The notes under the pieces are model-generated. The model did no database searches. It was not told the origin of the DNA and saw nothing but the letters and a program-made list of their open reading frames with translations. Positions 18,677 through 26,398 of a stretch of 59,465 bases of DNA are shown here, piece after piece (within the stretch, counting starts at the first letter, position 1; every line of letters begins with the position of its first letter). The position numbers and the translations under genes were made by a program. Origin of the DNA: Arthrobacter sp. Soil764 (GTDB lineage Bacteria > Actinomycetota > Actinomycetes > Actinomycetales > Micrococcaceae); the NCBI RefSeq assembly GCF_001428075.1, contig NZ_LMSI01000020.1:183549-243013 (forward strand), given 5' to 3'.

Positions 18677-19624
18677 GTGGACTTCCCCCTTAGCAGCTCA
18701 GTGATCCTTGTGGTTGCCGTCGCGCTCTGGATTGTTTGGGTTGCCCCTTACGTCCTCCGGAACCGCAGGCACCAGTTCCAGCCCGCCGGCGAGTTCCGGG
18801 CAGACGCCCCCGCCGAGGAGGGGCCGGAACCGCCCACCGGCCTGGTCTTGAACGTCGCCGCCCAGCAGGAGAAAGCCATGGAATCCAGGAAGAGCCCGGC
18901 ATCCGGTGCCGGCACTGCCAGCACACCACCTCCGGCCCAGTTCCGCATCCGCTATGGGCGGACCGCGCTGGCCCTTGTGGGGCTGCTCTCCCTGGTCACT
19001 GCTTTCATCTCAGGTGTCCTGGCAGCGTTCGGCATTGGTACGGCTGCCCTTCCGCTCCTTTGCACGGTGCTGACCGTTGGCTCGGTGGCGTTGCTGCGTT
19101 TCCTCGCCGTCCGGGACCGTAAAGCAAAAGTCGATGCGGCGTTCCGCGCCGCCATGAGTGCCCCTGCACGCCGTCCGGAAATGGATGAAGCTATTCCGCC
19201 GAAGCCCGAGGCTGCGCCGGCCCGGCCGGAGAGCCCGCTTTTCGACGCCGAGGCAGGGGAGGCCAAGATCAAGCGGCTGACGGCTGTTGAGCTCCGCGAA
19301 GCAGCCCTCGCCGTCGCTGTGGCTGCCGGCGACGCCAGTGCTGCACAGGCGGCTTCGGCCGCTCCCGCGGGAACCCCCTGGGAGCCTGTGGAAGTCCCCA
19401 AGCCCGTTTACGTGGAGGCCGCCAAGGCGAAGCGCCCTGAGCCCCAGCCGCTGGAACTTCCTGACGCGCCCAAGGCGGTTGGCAAGCCGTCACTGAAGAA
19501 GGGGGCTGCCGGCGTCCAGGCAGCAGAGGCCGCGGAAGCGCAGCAGTTGAGCGACCAGCAGTTGGCCAAGGCACAGAGCGCCCTGAGCAACCTCGACGAC
19601 GTTCTTCAGCGCCGCCGCGCATAG
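18677..19624 (+). CDS. Actinobacterial membrane protein of unknown function
   Basis: A 315-residue protein: an N-terminal helix (about residues 8-25, ending WIVWVAPYVLRNRRHQ), a cytoplasmic stretch, two further helices (about 95-150) and a long Ala/Pro/Glu-rich C-terminal half without recognisable domain. It occupies the place after galU and rimJ that a conserved transmembrane protein gene (Rv0996) fills in mycobacteria. Function unknown. The GTG start follows from the leaderless -10 box. Confidence 0.75.
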   Translation: MDFPLSSSVILVVAVALWIVWVAPYVLRNRRHQFQPAGEFRADAPAEEGPEPPTGLVLNVAAQQEKAMESRKSPASGAGTASTPPPAQFRIRYGRTALALVGLLSLVTAFISGVLAAFGIGTAALPLLCTVLTVGSVALLRFLAVRDRKAKVDAAFRAAMSAPARRPEMDEAIPPKPEAAPARPESPLFDAEAGEAKIKRLTAVELREAALAVAVAAGDASAAQAASAAPAGTPWEPVEVPKPVYVEAAKAKRPEPQPLELPDAPKAVGKPSLKKGAAGVQAAEAAEAQQLSDQQLAKAQSALSNLDDVLQRRRA

Positions 19625-19671
19625 GGCCCGACGGCGGCCCGCATCTTCCGGGCAGGCGGCCAGTGCGCCAA

Positions 19672-19701
19672 TTGGCATTGGGCCGGGAAAATTTGTAGCC
19701 T
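19672..19701 (+). promoter_or_regulatory. Possible promoter of tRNA-Ala
   Basis: TTGGCA (19672-19677) and TAGCCT (19696-19701) with an 18-nt spacer, about 55 nt before the tRNA. Consensus match is moderate. Confidence 0.4.
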
Positions 19702-19755
19702 AGGGACACCGGTTCAGCACCTTCCTGGAGCACAATCCAGGTTGCGGCCGCTTCG

Positions 19756-19828
19756 GGGGCTATAGCTCAGTTGGTAGAGCGCTTCGTTCGCATCGAAGAG
19801 GTCAGGAGTTCGAATCTCCTTAGCTCCA
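19756..19828 (+). tRNA. tRNA-Ala (anticodon CGC)
   Basis: A full 73-nt cloverleaf: acceptor stem GGGGCTA/TAGCTCC, D arm GCTC-AGTTGGTA-GAGC, anticodon stem CTTCG/CGAAG with loop TTCGCAT (anticodon CGC at 19789-19791), a 5-nt variable region and T arm AGGAG-TTCGAAT-CTCCT. The discriminator base is A, and CCA is not encoded. It reads GCG codons. The accessory block begins directly at its 3' end. Confidence 0.96.
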
Positions 19829-19893
19829 CAATTTGTAGGGGTTCTTGCGCCGTGAAGAGGCCTGGGGCCAACTCCGCTGGTCTTCTTGGTTGC

Positions 19894-20046
19894 AGTCACC
19901 GGCTTGCCTTGACCAAAGTCGCCGGCCTTTGCCGTGCGCGGGTCACCACCCTCGGCGAAGCACTTGATGACGATGTCGCGGTCAGTAACCATGCCCTTGA
20001 GCCGGTTGTCCTCACCGCAGATCGGCAGGGCTCCAACGTCCAGATC
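19894..20046 (-). pseudogene. Remnant of a Hrp1-like CBS-domain protein
   Basis: On the minus strand 51 codons read GALPICGEDNRLKGMVTDRD and then IVIKCFAEGGDP...GKPVT, which is the middle of a CBS domain as found in hypoxic-response-type (Hrp1) proteins. An in-frame TAG stands just before it and the homology stops abruptly after GKPVT, so both ends are lost. It lies 65 nt from the 3' end of tRNA-Ala. The fragment has no start codon of its own that would give the full domain. Best read as a leftover of a rearrangement at the tRNA. Confidence 0.7.
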
Positions 20047-20235
20047 CTACATCACTGAGCGTTAGTGTCCAGATCGAATTGGAAGGTGCTACTTGGGAAT
20101 AGCTGGCCGAGTTGACGCAGAACGCGGGGCCGCACTAGAACCAAACCTTCGCGCAGGGCAGCTGTTGCTTATGTAGTCCTGAAATCGGGTACAAGCCTTA
20201 GTAAGCCCGCTGGTGGATCTGGGAGGCCAACGGAA

Positions 20236-22470
20236 GTGAATCTGCGCATGAGGACTGGCATGACCAAAGGACACACGTACAACAGGGCCATAGGGTTGGT
20301 CCTGGCCGCCATGGTTGCCGGCACTGCCATTGCGCCGGCCGCCGGGGCAGCAGACAAGCCGGTCCTGCCCGGCCCCTCGACAGCAGCGAAATCGCCGGAC
20401 GCCCAGCTGCCCACCGACCAGTTCATCGTGAACTTCAAGCCCTCCGTCGCCGGCAGCACCGCAGAACGGGAGAAGACCTACGCGAAGGTTTCCAACGCTG
20501 CCGCCATCCGCGTCAGGGAGATCAAAGCCACGGCCAATGATGCCAAGGTGGTCAAAGCAGGCCGTAAGCTCTCCATGGAGGAGTCCCGGCGCGTGCTGGA
20601 AAGCATCGCAGCAGATGACACGGTTGCATCTGTGGAGCCCGACGTCCTCATGCATCCGTCGTTCACACCCAACGACACCTACTACTCCAAGCAGTGGGCT
20701 CTGTCCGATCCCAGCGTCGGGATCCGGGTCCCGTCGGTCTGGGATAAAACCACGGGGGCCGGGCAAATCGTCGCGGTGATCGACACCGGCATCACGGCGC
20801 ACAGCGATCTCAACGCGAACGTCATTGCGGGCTACGACATGATCGCCGACGTGACGTCTTCAGGTGATGGCGACGGCAGGGACGCAGACGCCTCCGACCC
20901 GGGCGACTACCGTGCCCCAGGTGCCTGCGGTTCAACCTCATCCACCAACTCTTCCTGGCACGGAACCCACGTCGCAGGGATCATTGCCGCCGTGGCCAAT
21001 AACGCTGAGGGAGTCAGCGGCGCGGCTCCCGGCGTGAAGATCGAGCCGATACGCGCGCTTGGTGACTGCGGCGGCTACCTCTCGGACGTGTCTGACGGCA
21101 TCACATGGGCTTCCGGAGGAACCGTCAGCGGCGTTCCCGCCAACGCCAACCCCGCGAAAACCATCAACCTGAGCGTCGGCGGAACGTCGGCCTGCCCGTC
21201 CACGCTGCAGGCTGCCATTGACGGCGCCGTGGGCCGCGGCTCCTCTGTTTTCGTGGCTGCCGGAAACGAGAACCAGCCCGCCGCAAACAACGCACCGGCC
21301 AACTGCAACAACGTCATCACGGTCGGCGCCACCAGCCAGACCGGGGCCAAGGCTTCGTACTCAAATTTCGGCACCGCGGTAGACGTCGTGGCCCCCGGAG
21401 GCGACACCGGGGCCGGGATCCTCTCCACCTTCAACGCCGGAACAACCTTCCCCGGCGCAGAGGCCTACGGCTACCTGATGGGTACCTCGATGGCCTCGCC
21501 GATGGCGGCTTCAGTGGGCGCCCTGATGAAGGCCGCTGACGCCTCCCTGACACCAGCCAGGATCGAAGCGAAGCTCAAGGCAACGGCCAGGCCCCTTCCA
21601 GGACCCTGCTCAGGAGGCTGCGGCGCCGGCCTGATCGATGCCTCTGCGGCCGTCGTCTTTCAGGCCCCGCAGACGCCGATTGCCGTCAAGGCAGCGTCCC
21701 TGGATGGCGCCCTTGGGGCGGCTACCACCGGAGAGGTCTACGGGCTCAGGGACAACGGCGGCTACCAGTGCTTCGAGCACGGATGCATCCTCTACTCGCC
21801 GGCGTCGGGGGCGCACACCTCAACCGGCGTGATCCGCGGCGTCTGGGCAGGGACCGGATTTGAGAGCGGTGGCCTCGGGTACCCGGTGACCGACGAAGTC
21901 GCTGGGCTGCGGGATGGGGGCGTGTATCAGAACTACCAGGGCGGAGCCATCATCTGGTCACCAGCCACCGGAGCGCATGTCTCGGTCGGGTCCATCCGCG
22001 CCCTCTGGGCAGCCACGGGTTTCGAGAACGGCCGCCTGGGCTACCCCGTAACGAACGAAGTAGGTGGCCTCCGCGATGGCGGCGTCTACCAGAATTATCA
22101 GGCTGGAGCCATCATCTGGTCGCCAACCACGGGAGCGCACATCTCAACAGGAGCTATCCGCGGCGAATGGGCGGCCTCCGGGTTTGAGGGCGGCCGACTG
22201 GGATACCCGGTCACCGACGAAGTCGGAGGGCTTCGCGACGGCGGCGTCTACCAGAACTACCAGGGCGGCGCCATCATCTGGTCGCCCGCCTCCGGAGCTC
22301 ACATGTCCGTCGGCGGCATCCGCTCCATCTGGGCCTCCACAGGATTCGAATCGGGACGCCTGGGCTACCCGACAAGCGACGAGTATGCCACGGGAAATGA
22401 CGGGAGGGTTGCACAGAACTACCAGGGCGGCATCATCCACTGGAGCCCGGGCGGCTCCTACATTTCCTGA
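20236..22470 (+). CDS. Secreted S8 serine protease (subtilase) with LGFP repeats
   Basis: A 744-residue secreted protein. A signal peptide ending near AGAAD (about residues 20-38) is followed by an inhibitor-I9-like prodomain and a subtilisin domain with Asp in VIDTGITAHSDL, His in WHGTHVAGI and Ser in GTSMASPMAA. An Ala/Pro linker near residue 475 leads to five LGFP-type units of 54 residues with LGYPVTDEV, GGVYQNYQGGAIIWSP and IRxxW motifs; the first lacks LGYP. LGFP repeats are thought to bind the cell envelope, so the protease is probably wall-associated. The GTG start has GGAGG 9 nt upstream. Stands alone in the accessory block. Confidence 0.93.
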   Translation: MNLRMRTGMTKGHTYNRAIGLVLAAMVAGTAIAPAAGAADKPVLPGPSTAAKSPDAQLPTDQFIVNFKPSVAGSTAEREKTYAKVSNAAAIRVREIKATANDAKVVKAGRKLSMEESRRVLESIAADDTVASVEPDVLMHPSFTPNDTYYSKQWALSDPSVGIRVPSVWDKTTGAGQIVAVIDTGITAHSDLNANVIAGYDMIADVTSSGDGDGRDADASDPGDYRAPGACGSTSSTNSSWHGTHVAGIIAAVANNAEGVSGAAPGVKIEPIRALGDCGGYLSDVSDGITWASGGTVSGVPANANPAKTINLSVGGTSACPSTLQAAIDGAVGRGSSVFVAAGNENQPAANNAPANCNNVITVGATSQTGAKASYSNFGTAVDVVAPGGDTGAGILSTFNAGTTFPGAEAYGYLMGTSMASPMAASVGALMKAADASLTPARIEAKLKATARPLPGPCSGGCGAGLIDASAAVVFQAPQTPIAVKAASLDGALGAATTGEVYGLRDNGGYQCFEHGCILYSPASGAHTSTGVIRGVWAGTGFESGGLGYPVTDEVAGLRDGGVYQNYQGGAIIWSPATGAHVSVGSIRALWAATGFENGRLGYPVTNEVGGLRDGGVYQNYQAGAIIWSPTTGAHISTGAIRGEWAASGFEGGRLGYPVTDEVGGLRDGGVYQNYQGGAIIWSPASGAHMSVGGIRSIWASTGFESGRLGYPTSDEYATGNDGRVAQNYQGGIIHWSPGGSYIS
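21874..22470 (+). repeat. 162-nt tandem repeats encoding LGFP units
   Basis: The LGYP codons recur at 21874, 22036, 22198 and 22360, exactly 162 nt apart; the last unit is shorter and more diverged. A further diverged unit precedes them from about 21718. Units 1-3 share long runs at DNA level. Confidence 0.9.
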
Positions 22471-22527
22471 CAACAGTGGGACATAGGCTCCTGACAATGG
22501 ACAACTTCGAGGAAATGGTGGGGGACC

Positions 22528-22755
22528 TCAAGGCTCCATCTGCCGGCTGCGGAACTTCCGCACAATGGCGCGGGCCAGCTCGGCCGGCAGCCCGGCGAGC
22601 ATATCGGTCTTCGAAACCCTCACGATGGACAGCCTAGGCAGGAACACAAGGAATCGCAGCGGCACCACATCAGGAGCCGGGACTTTAGTCCCTGTCGGCC
22701 GGGCCAGGGTTCCAATTGACTGGGTCATTGGTGCGGGCATCGGGGCGCGCGCCAT
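22528..22755 (-). CDS. Small ORF of unknown function, possibly a remnant
   Basis: A 75-codon frame ending in LPAELARAIVRKFRSRQMEP. Its last 45 codons have the strong G/C third-position bias of real genes here, while the first 30 do not. An in-frame TGA lies just upstream of the ATG. I recognise no family. It may be the 3' end of a lost gene in the accessory block, or chance. Confidence 0.3.
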   Translation of the reverse strand: MARAPMPAPMTQSIGTLARPTGTKVPAPDVVPLRFLVFLPRLSIVRVSKTDMLAGLPAELARAIVRKFRSRQMEP

Positions 22756-22786
22756 TCGGCCTCAATCACGGAGACTTCATCAGCTT

Positions 22787-22999
22787 ATGAACCTCAAAGA
22801 TCGCTGGGACAACCTTGACCACGCCACGCAGAAGTGGCTGCTCGATAATCCTGGATGCCAAATGCTCCCCCGGACTATCACCTCGTTAATCTCCAAGGAG
22901 TGTGGAGAGGACCTTGCGACCGGGCAGCACGGCCAGGCGTTGGTTTCCCGCGAGGACCAGGATTTTATCCGTTCGAAGATGGTCAACGCACACCCCTGA
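22787..22999 (+). CDS. Small hypothetical protein
   Basis: A 70-residue protein starting MNLKDRWDNLDHATQKW and containing a LLDNPGCQMLPRT block and a C-terminal SREDQDFIRSKM. The compact, charged sequence and its lack of low-complexity repeats favour a real gene. GGAG lies 13 nt upstream, which is a weak site; the frame is open further upstream but that part has no gene-like composition. Function unknown. Confidence 0.5.
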   Translation: MNLKDRWDNLDHATQKWLLDNPGCQMLPRTITSLISKECGEDLATGQHGQALVSREDQDFIRSKMVNAHP

Positions 23000-23177
23000 C
23001 AGCCGCGGTTGCCTACGCAAAGGCCCCTCACCCCGGCCCCGGGGACATACCCGCCATCCAATGCGTGGAAGGATACTTTTCCCGCGCTTATCCTGTGTAC
23101 GAAGGCGCCCTTCGCGGGATTATTCGCTCAGATCCGCGTAGGTTCGGGTGCAACGGCACCGATCATTGGGGGAGTTC

Positions 23178-23694
23178 ATGGTATCGGGCAGGACAACGGG
23201 ATGGACCATGGCAGCGGCATCACTGATGTTGGTTGCAGGGTGCGCACAGAATGCAGGACCGGCCCAACCCGCCCCATCCGCTCCCCACGCCGACCGGACG
23301 CAGGCCCCCGGCAGGCCGGCGCCGGTCTCCACCGCTGCCGGCGTCGAGCAAGAGCAGACGGCGGGAGGAGTGCCCACACCTTGAAGACTCCAGTCCATAT
23401 CGGGGGCGCCGGTCCCAACGGCATCCCCTCGCGCCGCCATCCAACGTCAGGGCCGAGGTGATCTCTGCCGACGGCTCAGAAGTGAAAGTCAGCTGGGAGT
23501 CGAGTGACTCAGCCGTGGATTCGTGGGCCGTGGCGGTCAACGGACTCCCGGTTGGGAGGGTTGAAAAGGCGGCGCGCTCCCTCACGCTTACAGACATCCA
23601 ACGGGATAAGGACGTCCGGCTGGAAATCTTCGGTATCACCGCCGAGGGCAAGGTCGGTGAGCGGGCCGGCACTGTACTGTCGGCCAGCCACTAA
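23178..23694 (+). pseudogene. Frameshifted lipoprotein with fibronectin-III-like domain
   Basis: The first frame (23178-23384) encodes a lipoprotein signal, TMAAASLMLVAGC with the lipobox Cys22, and a Pro/Ala/Thr linker ending VPTP and a TGA. A second frame, open from 23233 to 23694, carries a fibronectin-III-like strand pattern (APPSNVRAEVISADG, VKVSWES, DSWAVAVNGL, VRLEIFGITAEGK). Both frames are open between 23233 and 23384, so one small indel there would give a single lipoprotein of about 170 residues. A run of five C at 23305-23309 is one possible site. The linker just before the domain reads poorly in both frames, so there may be more than one lesion. GGGGGAG lies just before the ATG. 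Confidence 0.5.
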
Positions 23695-23778
23695 AAGCCA
23701 CAGGGGTTTGTGTCTCCCGAACTGCAGACGGGTCGGCGAAACGCTGGTTGATGCCCATCCATTCCAGCCCGGCCCGCT

Positions 23779-23784
23779 TAGAGT
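23779..23784 (+). promoter_or_regulatory. Leaderless -10 box (TAGAGT) for the 50-residue membrane protein
   Basis: TAGAGT, 6 nt, then the ATG at 23791. It is the main evidence that this very short gene is expressed. Confidence 0.5.
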
Positions 23785-23790
23785 GGGCCC

Positions 23791-23943
23791 ATGGGAATCA
23801 TCATCGGACTTCTTGTCATCTGGCTCATCCTGTCCATCGTCGGGTTCGTGGTGAAGGGCCTTATCTGGCTCGCTATTATCGGCCTGGTCCTCTTCGTCGC
23901 CACCGGCGTCTGGGGCTGGCTGAAGCGCAGAACCAACGCCTGA
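23791..23943 (+). CDS. 50-residue two-helix membrane protein
   Basis: A very short gene coding for MGIIIGLLVIWLILSIV followed by a GFVVKG turn and a second hydrophobic stretch, ending in the basic GWLKRRTNA. It should form a helical hairpin with the Lys and Arg residues in the cytoplasm. The -10 box 6 nt upstream and the codon bias support it. Similar tiny membrane proteins are common in Micrococcaceae; no function is known to me. Confidence 0.65.
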   Translation: MGIIIGLLVIWLILSIVGFVVKGLIWLAIIGLVLFVATGVWGWLKRRTNA

Positions 23944-24006
23944 CCGTCACCGCGTTACTGCCGAAGGACCCTGTCTTTTTCCCACGTCCGGCATGACGCT
24001 TGCTCC

Positions 24007-24762
24007 ATGAGCCTCACCGAGAAGGATGGCCGCCTCCCAGTACTGGTTCCGCCGGTGCGGCAGAATTTCGCTTTCAACCGTGCCCTGCACCCCGACCGCC
24101 CATGGATCCGTGCAATCCGGATCCTCGTGGGGTTCATCGTGCTCGCCGCAATCGTCCAGAAGACCTTCGACGCCACCCTGCCCGGCAATGACGTGGACAT
24201 CCCGCAGCTGTATTCGGAATTCACCGTGCAGGGGAATCTGGTGTTCGGGGTTGTCCTGATCATTTCAGGGGCGCGGCGGCGCACCCGGCTGCCACTGTGG
24301 TGGGACCAGATGTTCGGCGCGCTGGTCCTGTACCTGGTCATGACGGGCATCATCTACATCGTGCTTGTGGCTCCACCGGAAGAGCCATGGTGGACCTGGG
24401 ATTTGTACTGGCCGCAGGTTGCCCACCACCGCCTGGCCCCGCTGCTGGCAGCCCTTGACTGGATCCTTGTCACCCGGACGGTCCGCGGTCCCTGGTGGCG
24501 GCCGCTTGCCTGGCTGGGCTACCCCGTGGCTTTCCTTGCCTTCTCATGGATCCGCGGTGGGCTCGATGGGTGGTACGTCTACGATTTCCTCGACCCAACG
24601 CTCGACGGCGGCTGGCTGAGGGTGCTGGGTGCCACCGGCCAGGTGCTCATCGCCTTCCTGGTGGTTTCCTTCCTGGTGCACGCCGCGGGCAATGCGCGGG
24701 TGGCGCTGGCAACCGGAAAGACTGCCCTGGCCGCAATCCCTAGAGCCAGCCCTTCTTCTTGA
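24007..24762 (+). CDS. Pr6Pr-like integral membrane protein
   Basis: A 251-residue protein with about six membrane helices. Motifs such as [22 protein letters not shown]-like [10 protein letters not shown], the [10 protein letters not shown] loop and YVYDFLDP are typical of the Pr6Pr (FAR-17a/AIG1-like) membrane proteins of actinobacteria. Function in bacteria is unknown; related eukaryotic proteins hydrolyse fatty acid esters, which cannot be carried over without the catalytic Thr/His test. Its 3' end overlaps the corA 3' end by 23 nt on the opposite strand. Confidence 0.8.
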   Translation: MSLTEKDGRLPVLVPPVRQNFAFNRALHPDRPWIRAIRILVGFIVLAAIVQKTFDATLPGNDVDIPQLYSEFTVQGNLVFGVVLIISGARRRTRLPLWWDQMFGALVLYLVMTGIIYIVLVAPPEEPWWTWDLYWPQVAHHRLAPLLAALDWILVTRTVRGPWWRPLAWLGYPVAFLAFSWIRGGLDGWYVYDFLDPTLDGGWLRVLGATGQVLIAFLVVSFLVHAAGNARVALATGKTALAAIPRASPSS

Positions 24763-25735
24763 AGATGCCGTACATCAGGGCCCCTGCTGCCACCATGAGG
24801 ACCAGCGCCAAGGGATAGCCGAAGGACCAATGGAGTTCGGGCATGTTGTCGAAGTTCATCCCGTAGATGCCCGCCACAAACGAGGGCGCAAAGAGGATGG
24901 CCGCCCAGGATGAGATTTTCTTGACCTGTTCGTTTTGCTCGGCGCTGGCTTCGTTCTGCCTGTTTGCGGTGAGTGTCCCGTCCAGGGTCAATGCGTTCTG
25001 CAGCAAATCCCGGAAGGAGTCCGCCCGGGAGATCACCCGCTCAACGTGGTCTTCCACGTCGCGCAGGCTGTGCCGCAGTTCGCTTTCCACCTGGTACTTT
25101 TCGAACCCGCGCTTCAACTGGTCCAGCATTTCCGGCAGGGGATGGATGGCCCGCTGGAACTGGATGACTTCCCGCGCCAGTTCGTAAATGCGTCGGGACA
25201 CCGAGGAATCACCGCTGAACAGCTGGTCCTCAATCTCGTCAATGTCGTTTTCCAGCCCCGCCACCACCGGCGCGTAGTCGTCCACCACCCGGTCCAGCAG
25301 GGCATAGAGCACAGCTTCGGGCCCATGCTTGAGGAGGTCCGGCCGTCCTTCCAGCCGCTGCCGCACCCGGGCAACGCCGGCGGTTTCGGCATGCCGTACC
25401 GTCACCACAAAGTTTTTTCCGGTGAAGACGTGCAGTTCGCCGAACTCTACGGTTTCATTGGCATCCACGTAGCGCGCCGGCCGCAGGACGGTGAACAGGT
25501 TGTCGTCGTAACGCTCCAGTTTGGGCCTCTGGTGGGCCGAAACAGCATCCTCCACGGCAAGGGCGTGGAGCCCGAACTCGCTGGCCACCGCAGCCATTTC
25601 CTCCGCGGTGGGCCGGTAGAGACCAATCCAGGCCATCCCGCCGTGCCGGGACAGGGTCTCGAAGGTCTGCTCAAGACTGTCGGGCTCTGCGTGGCGGACG
25701 CCGTTGACATAGACGGCGTTATCGATGATGGTCAT
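24740..25735 (-). CDS. corA: CorA family divalent cation transporter
   Basis: A 331-residue CorA-type channel for Mg2+ or Co2+/Ni2+ in the inner membrane. A long cytoplasmic domain with coiled helices (about residues 1-265) precedes two C-terminal helices joined by the signature [10 protein letters not shown]. The tail is basic (KKKGWL). Its ATG directly abuts the TGA of the upstream Lrp/AsnC gene (25733-25738), so the two are translationally coupled, an unusual partnership. Confidence 0.93.
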   Translation of the reverse strand: MTIIDNAVYVNGVRHAEPDSLEQTFETLSRHGGMAWIGLYRPTAEEMAAVASEFGLHALAVEDAVSAHQRPKLERYDDNLFTVLRPARYVDANETVEFGELHVFTGKNFVVTVRHAETAGVARVRQRLEGRPDLLKHGPEAVLYALLDRVVDDYAPVVAGLENDIDEIEDQLFSGDSSVSRRIYELAREVIQFQRAIHPLPEMLDQLKRGFEKYQVESELRHSLRDVEDHVERVISRADSFRDLLQNALTLDGTLTANRQNEASAEQNEQVKKISSWAAILFAPSFVAGIYGMNFDNMPELHWSFGYPLALVLMVAAGALMYGIFKKKGWL

Positions 25736-26239
25736 TCAGGAAATCCTAGCCGCCGGAACTGACGCATTGCTGAGGCCGCTGATGAGGGGCTCGGTCCGGT
25801 ATGGGATGTGGGTGTGCAGGGCGAGAACGGTCTCGGTCCTGATGACGCCCTTGATTCTCAGGACCTGCCGGAGGGACGACTGGAGATTGTGGGTGTCCGT
25901 GGCCACCACCCGGCACCAGACATCGCCGCGGCCTGAGATCTCATGGACTTCCAGGACCTGAGGGATGAGCCGCAGCGCTGCCACCACGCCGTCGAGTTCC
26001 CGGTGCGAGACCTCGATGGTAACGAAAGCCACCACGTCGTAGCCCACGGCCTCCAGGTCAACCTCGCGTCCGCCCGGACGCAGCACCCCGGTACGCAGCA
26101 GGCGGCGCACCCGCGACTGGGCCGTATTGCGGGCGATGCCAAGGGACTCGCTGAGCTCGCCGATCTGGATCCGCGGATCCCGGATCAGGGCCAGGAGGAT
26201 CTTCAGGTCCGTGGGGTCCAACTTGTTCAAGATCGTCAC
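25736..26239 (-). CDS. Lrp/AsnC family transcriptional regulator
   Basis: A 167-residue regulator with an N-terminal winged helix-turn-helix (DPTDLKILLALIRDPR, then IGELSESLGIARNTAQSRVRRL) and a C-terminal RAM (ACT-like) domain from about residue 75. Such proteins bind DNA as multimers in response to amino acids or similar ligands. The GTG start (MTILNK) has GGAG just upstream. It is divergent from an MFS transporter gene, its likely target, and coupled to corA downstream. Confidence 0.9.
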   Translation of the reverse strand: MTILNKLDPTDLKILLALIRDPRIQIGELSESLGIARNTAQSRVRRLLRTGVLRPGGREVDLEAVGYDVVAFVTIEVSHRELDGVVAALRLIPQVLEVHEISGRGDVWCRVVATDTHNLQSSLRQVLRIKGVIRTETVLALHTHIPYRTEPLISGLSNASVPAARIS

Positions 26240-26259
26240 TCTCCATCACTCAGGGGTCC

Positions 26260-26287
26260 AAAACTTGATGATTTTGATCAATTATCC
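26260..26287. promoter_or_regulatory. AT-rich operator candidate between Lrp/AsnC and MFS genes
   Basis: An unusually AT-rich stretch holding two TTGAT copies and the palindrome TTGATCAA (26274-26281) in the 159-nt divergent region. AT-rich dyads of this kind are typical Lrp-family sites. Confidence 0.4.
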
Positions 26288-26398
26288 CTTCAGACCCGGC
26301 GATAAGTAGCAGCGGTGCCGCACTGTTGAACCATCACAGTTGTATCCGTGCCGGGCTCCCACAAGGACAACCTGCCGCGGCGACCCTAAGGCGGCACC

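Noticed and set aside
21868..22470. Repeat array first considered as CRISPR-like or minisatellite
   Set aside because: The 162-nt units are coding, in phase, and translate to LGFP repeats; there are no spacers.
22855..23226. 123-codon plus-strand frame overlapping the 70-residue gene
   Set aside because: Third-position bias is absent and the translation is Gly/Pro/Arg-rich without family; most likely a shadow frame.
19756..23790. Integrated phage or integrative element at tRNA-Ala
   Set aside because: No integrase, no phage gene and no second copy of the tRNA 3' end seen in the window; only debris and a subtilase, so I call it an accessory block, not an element.
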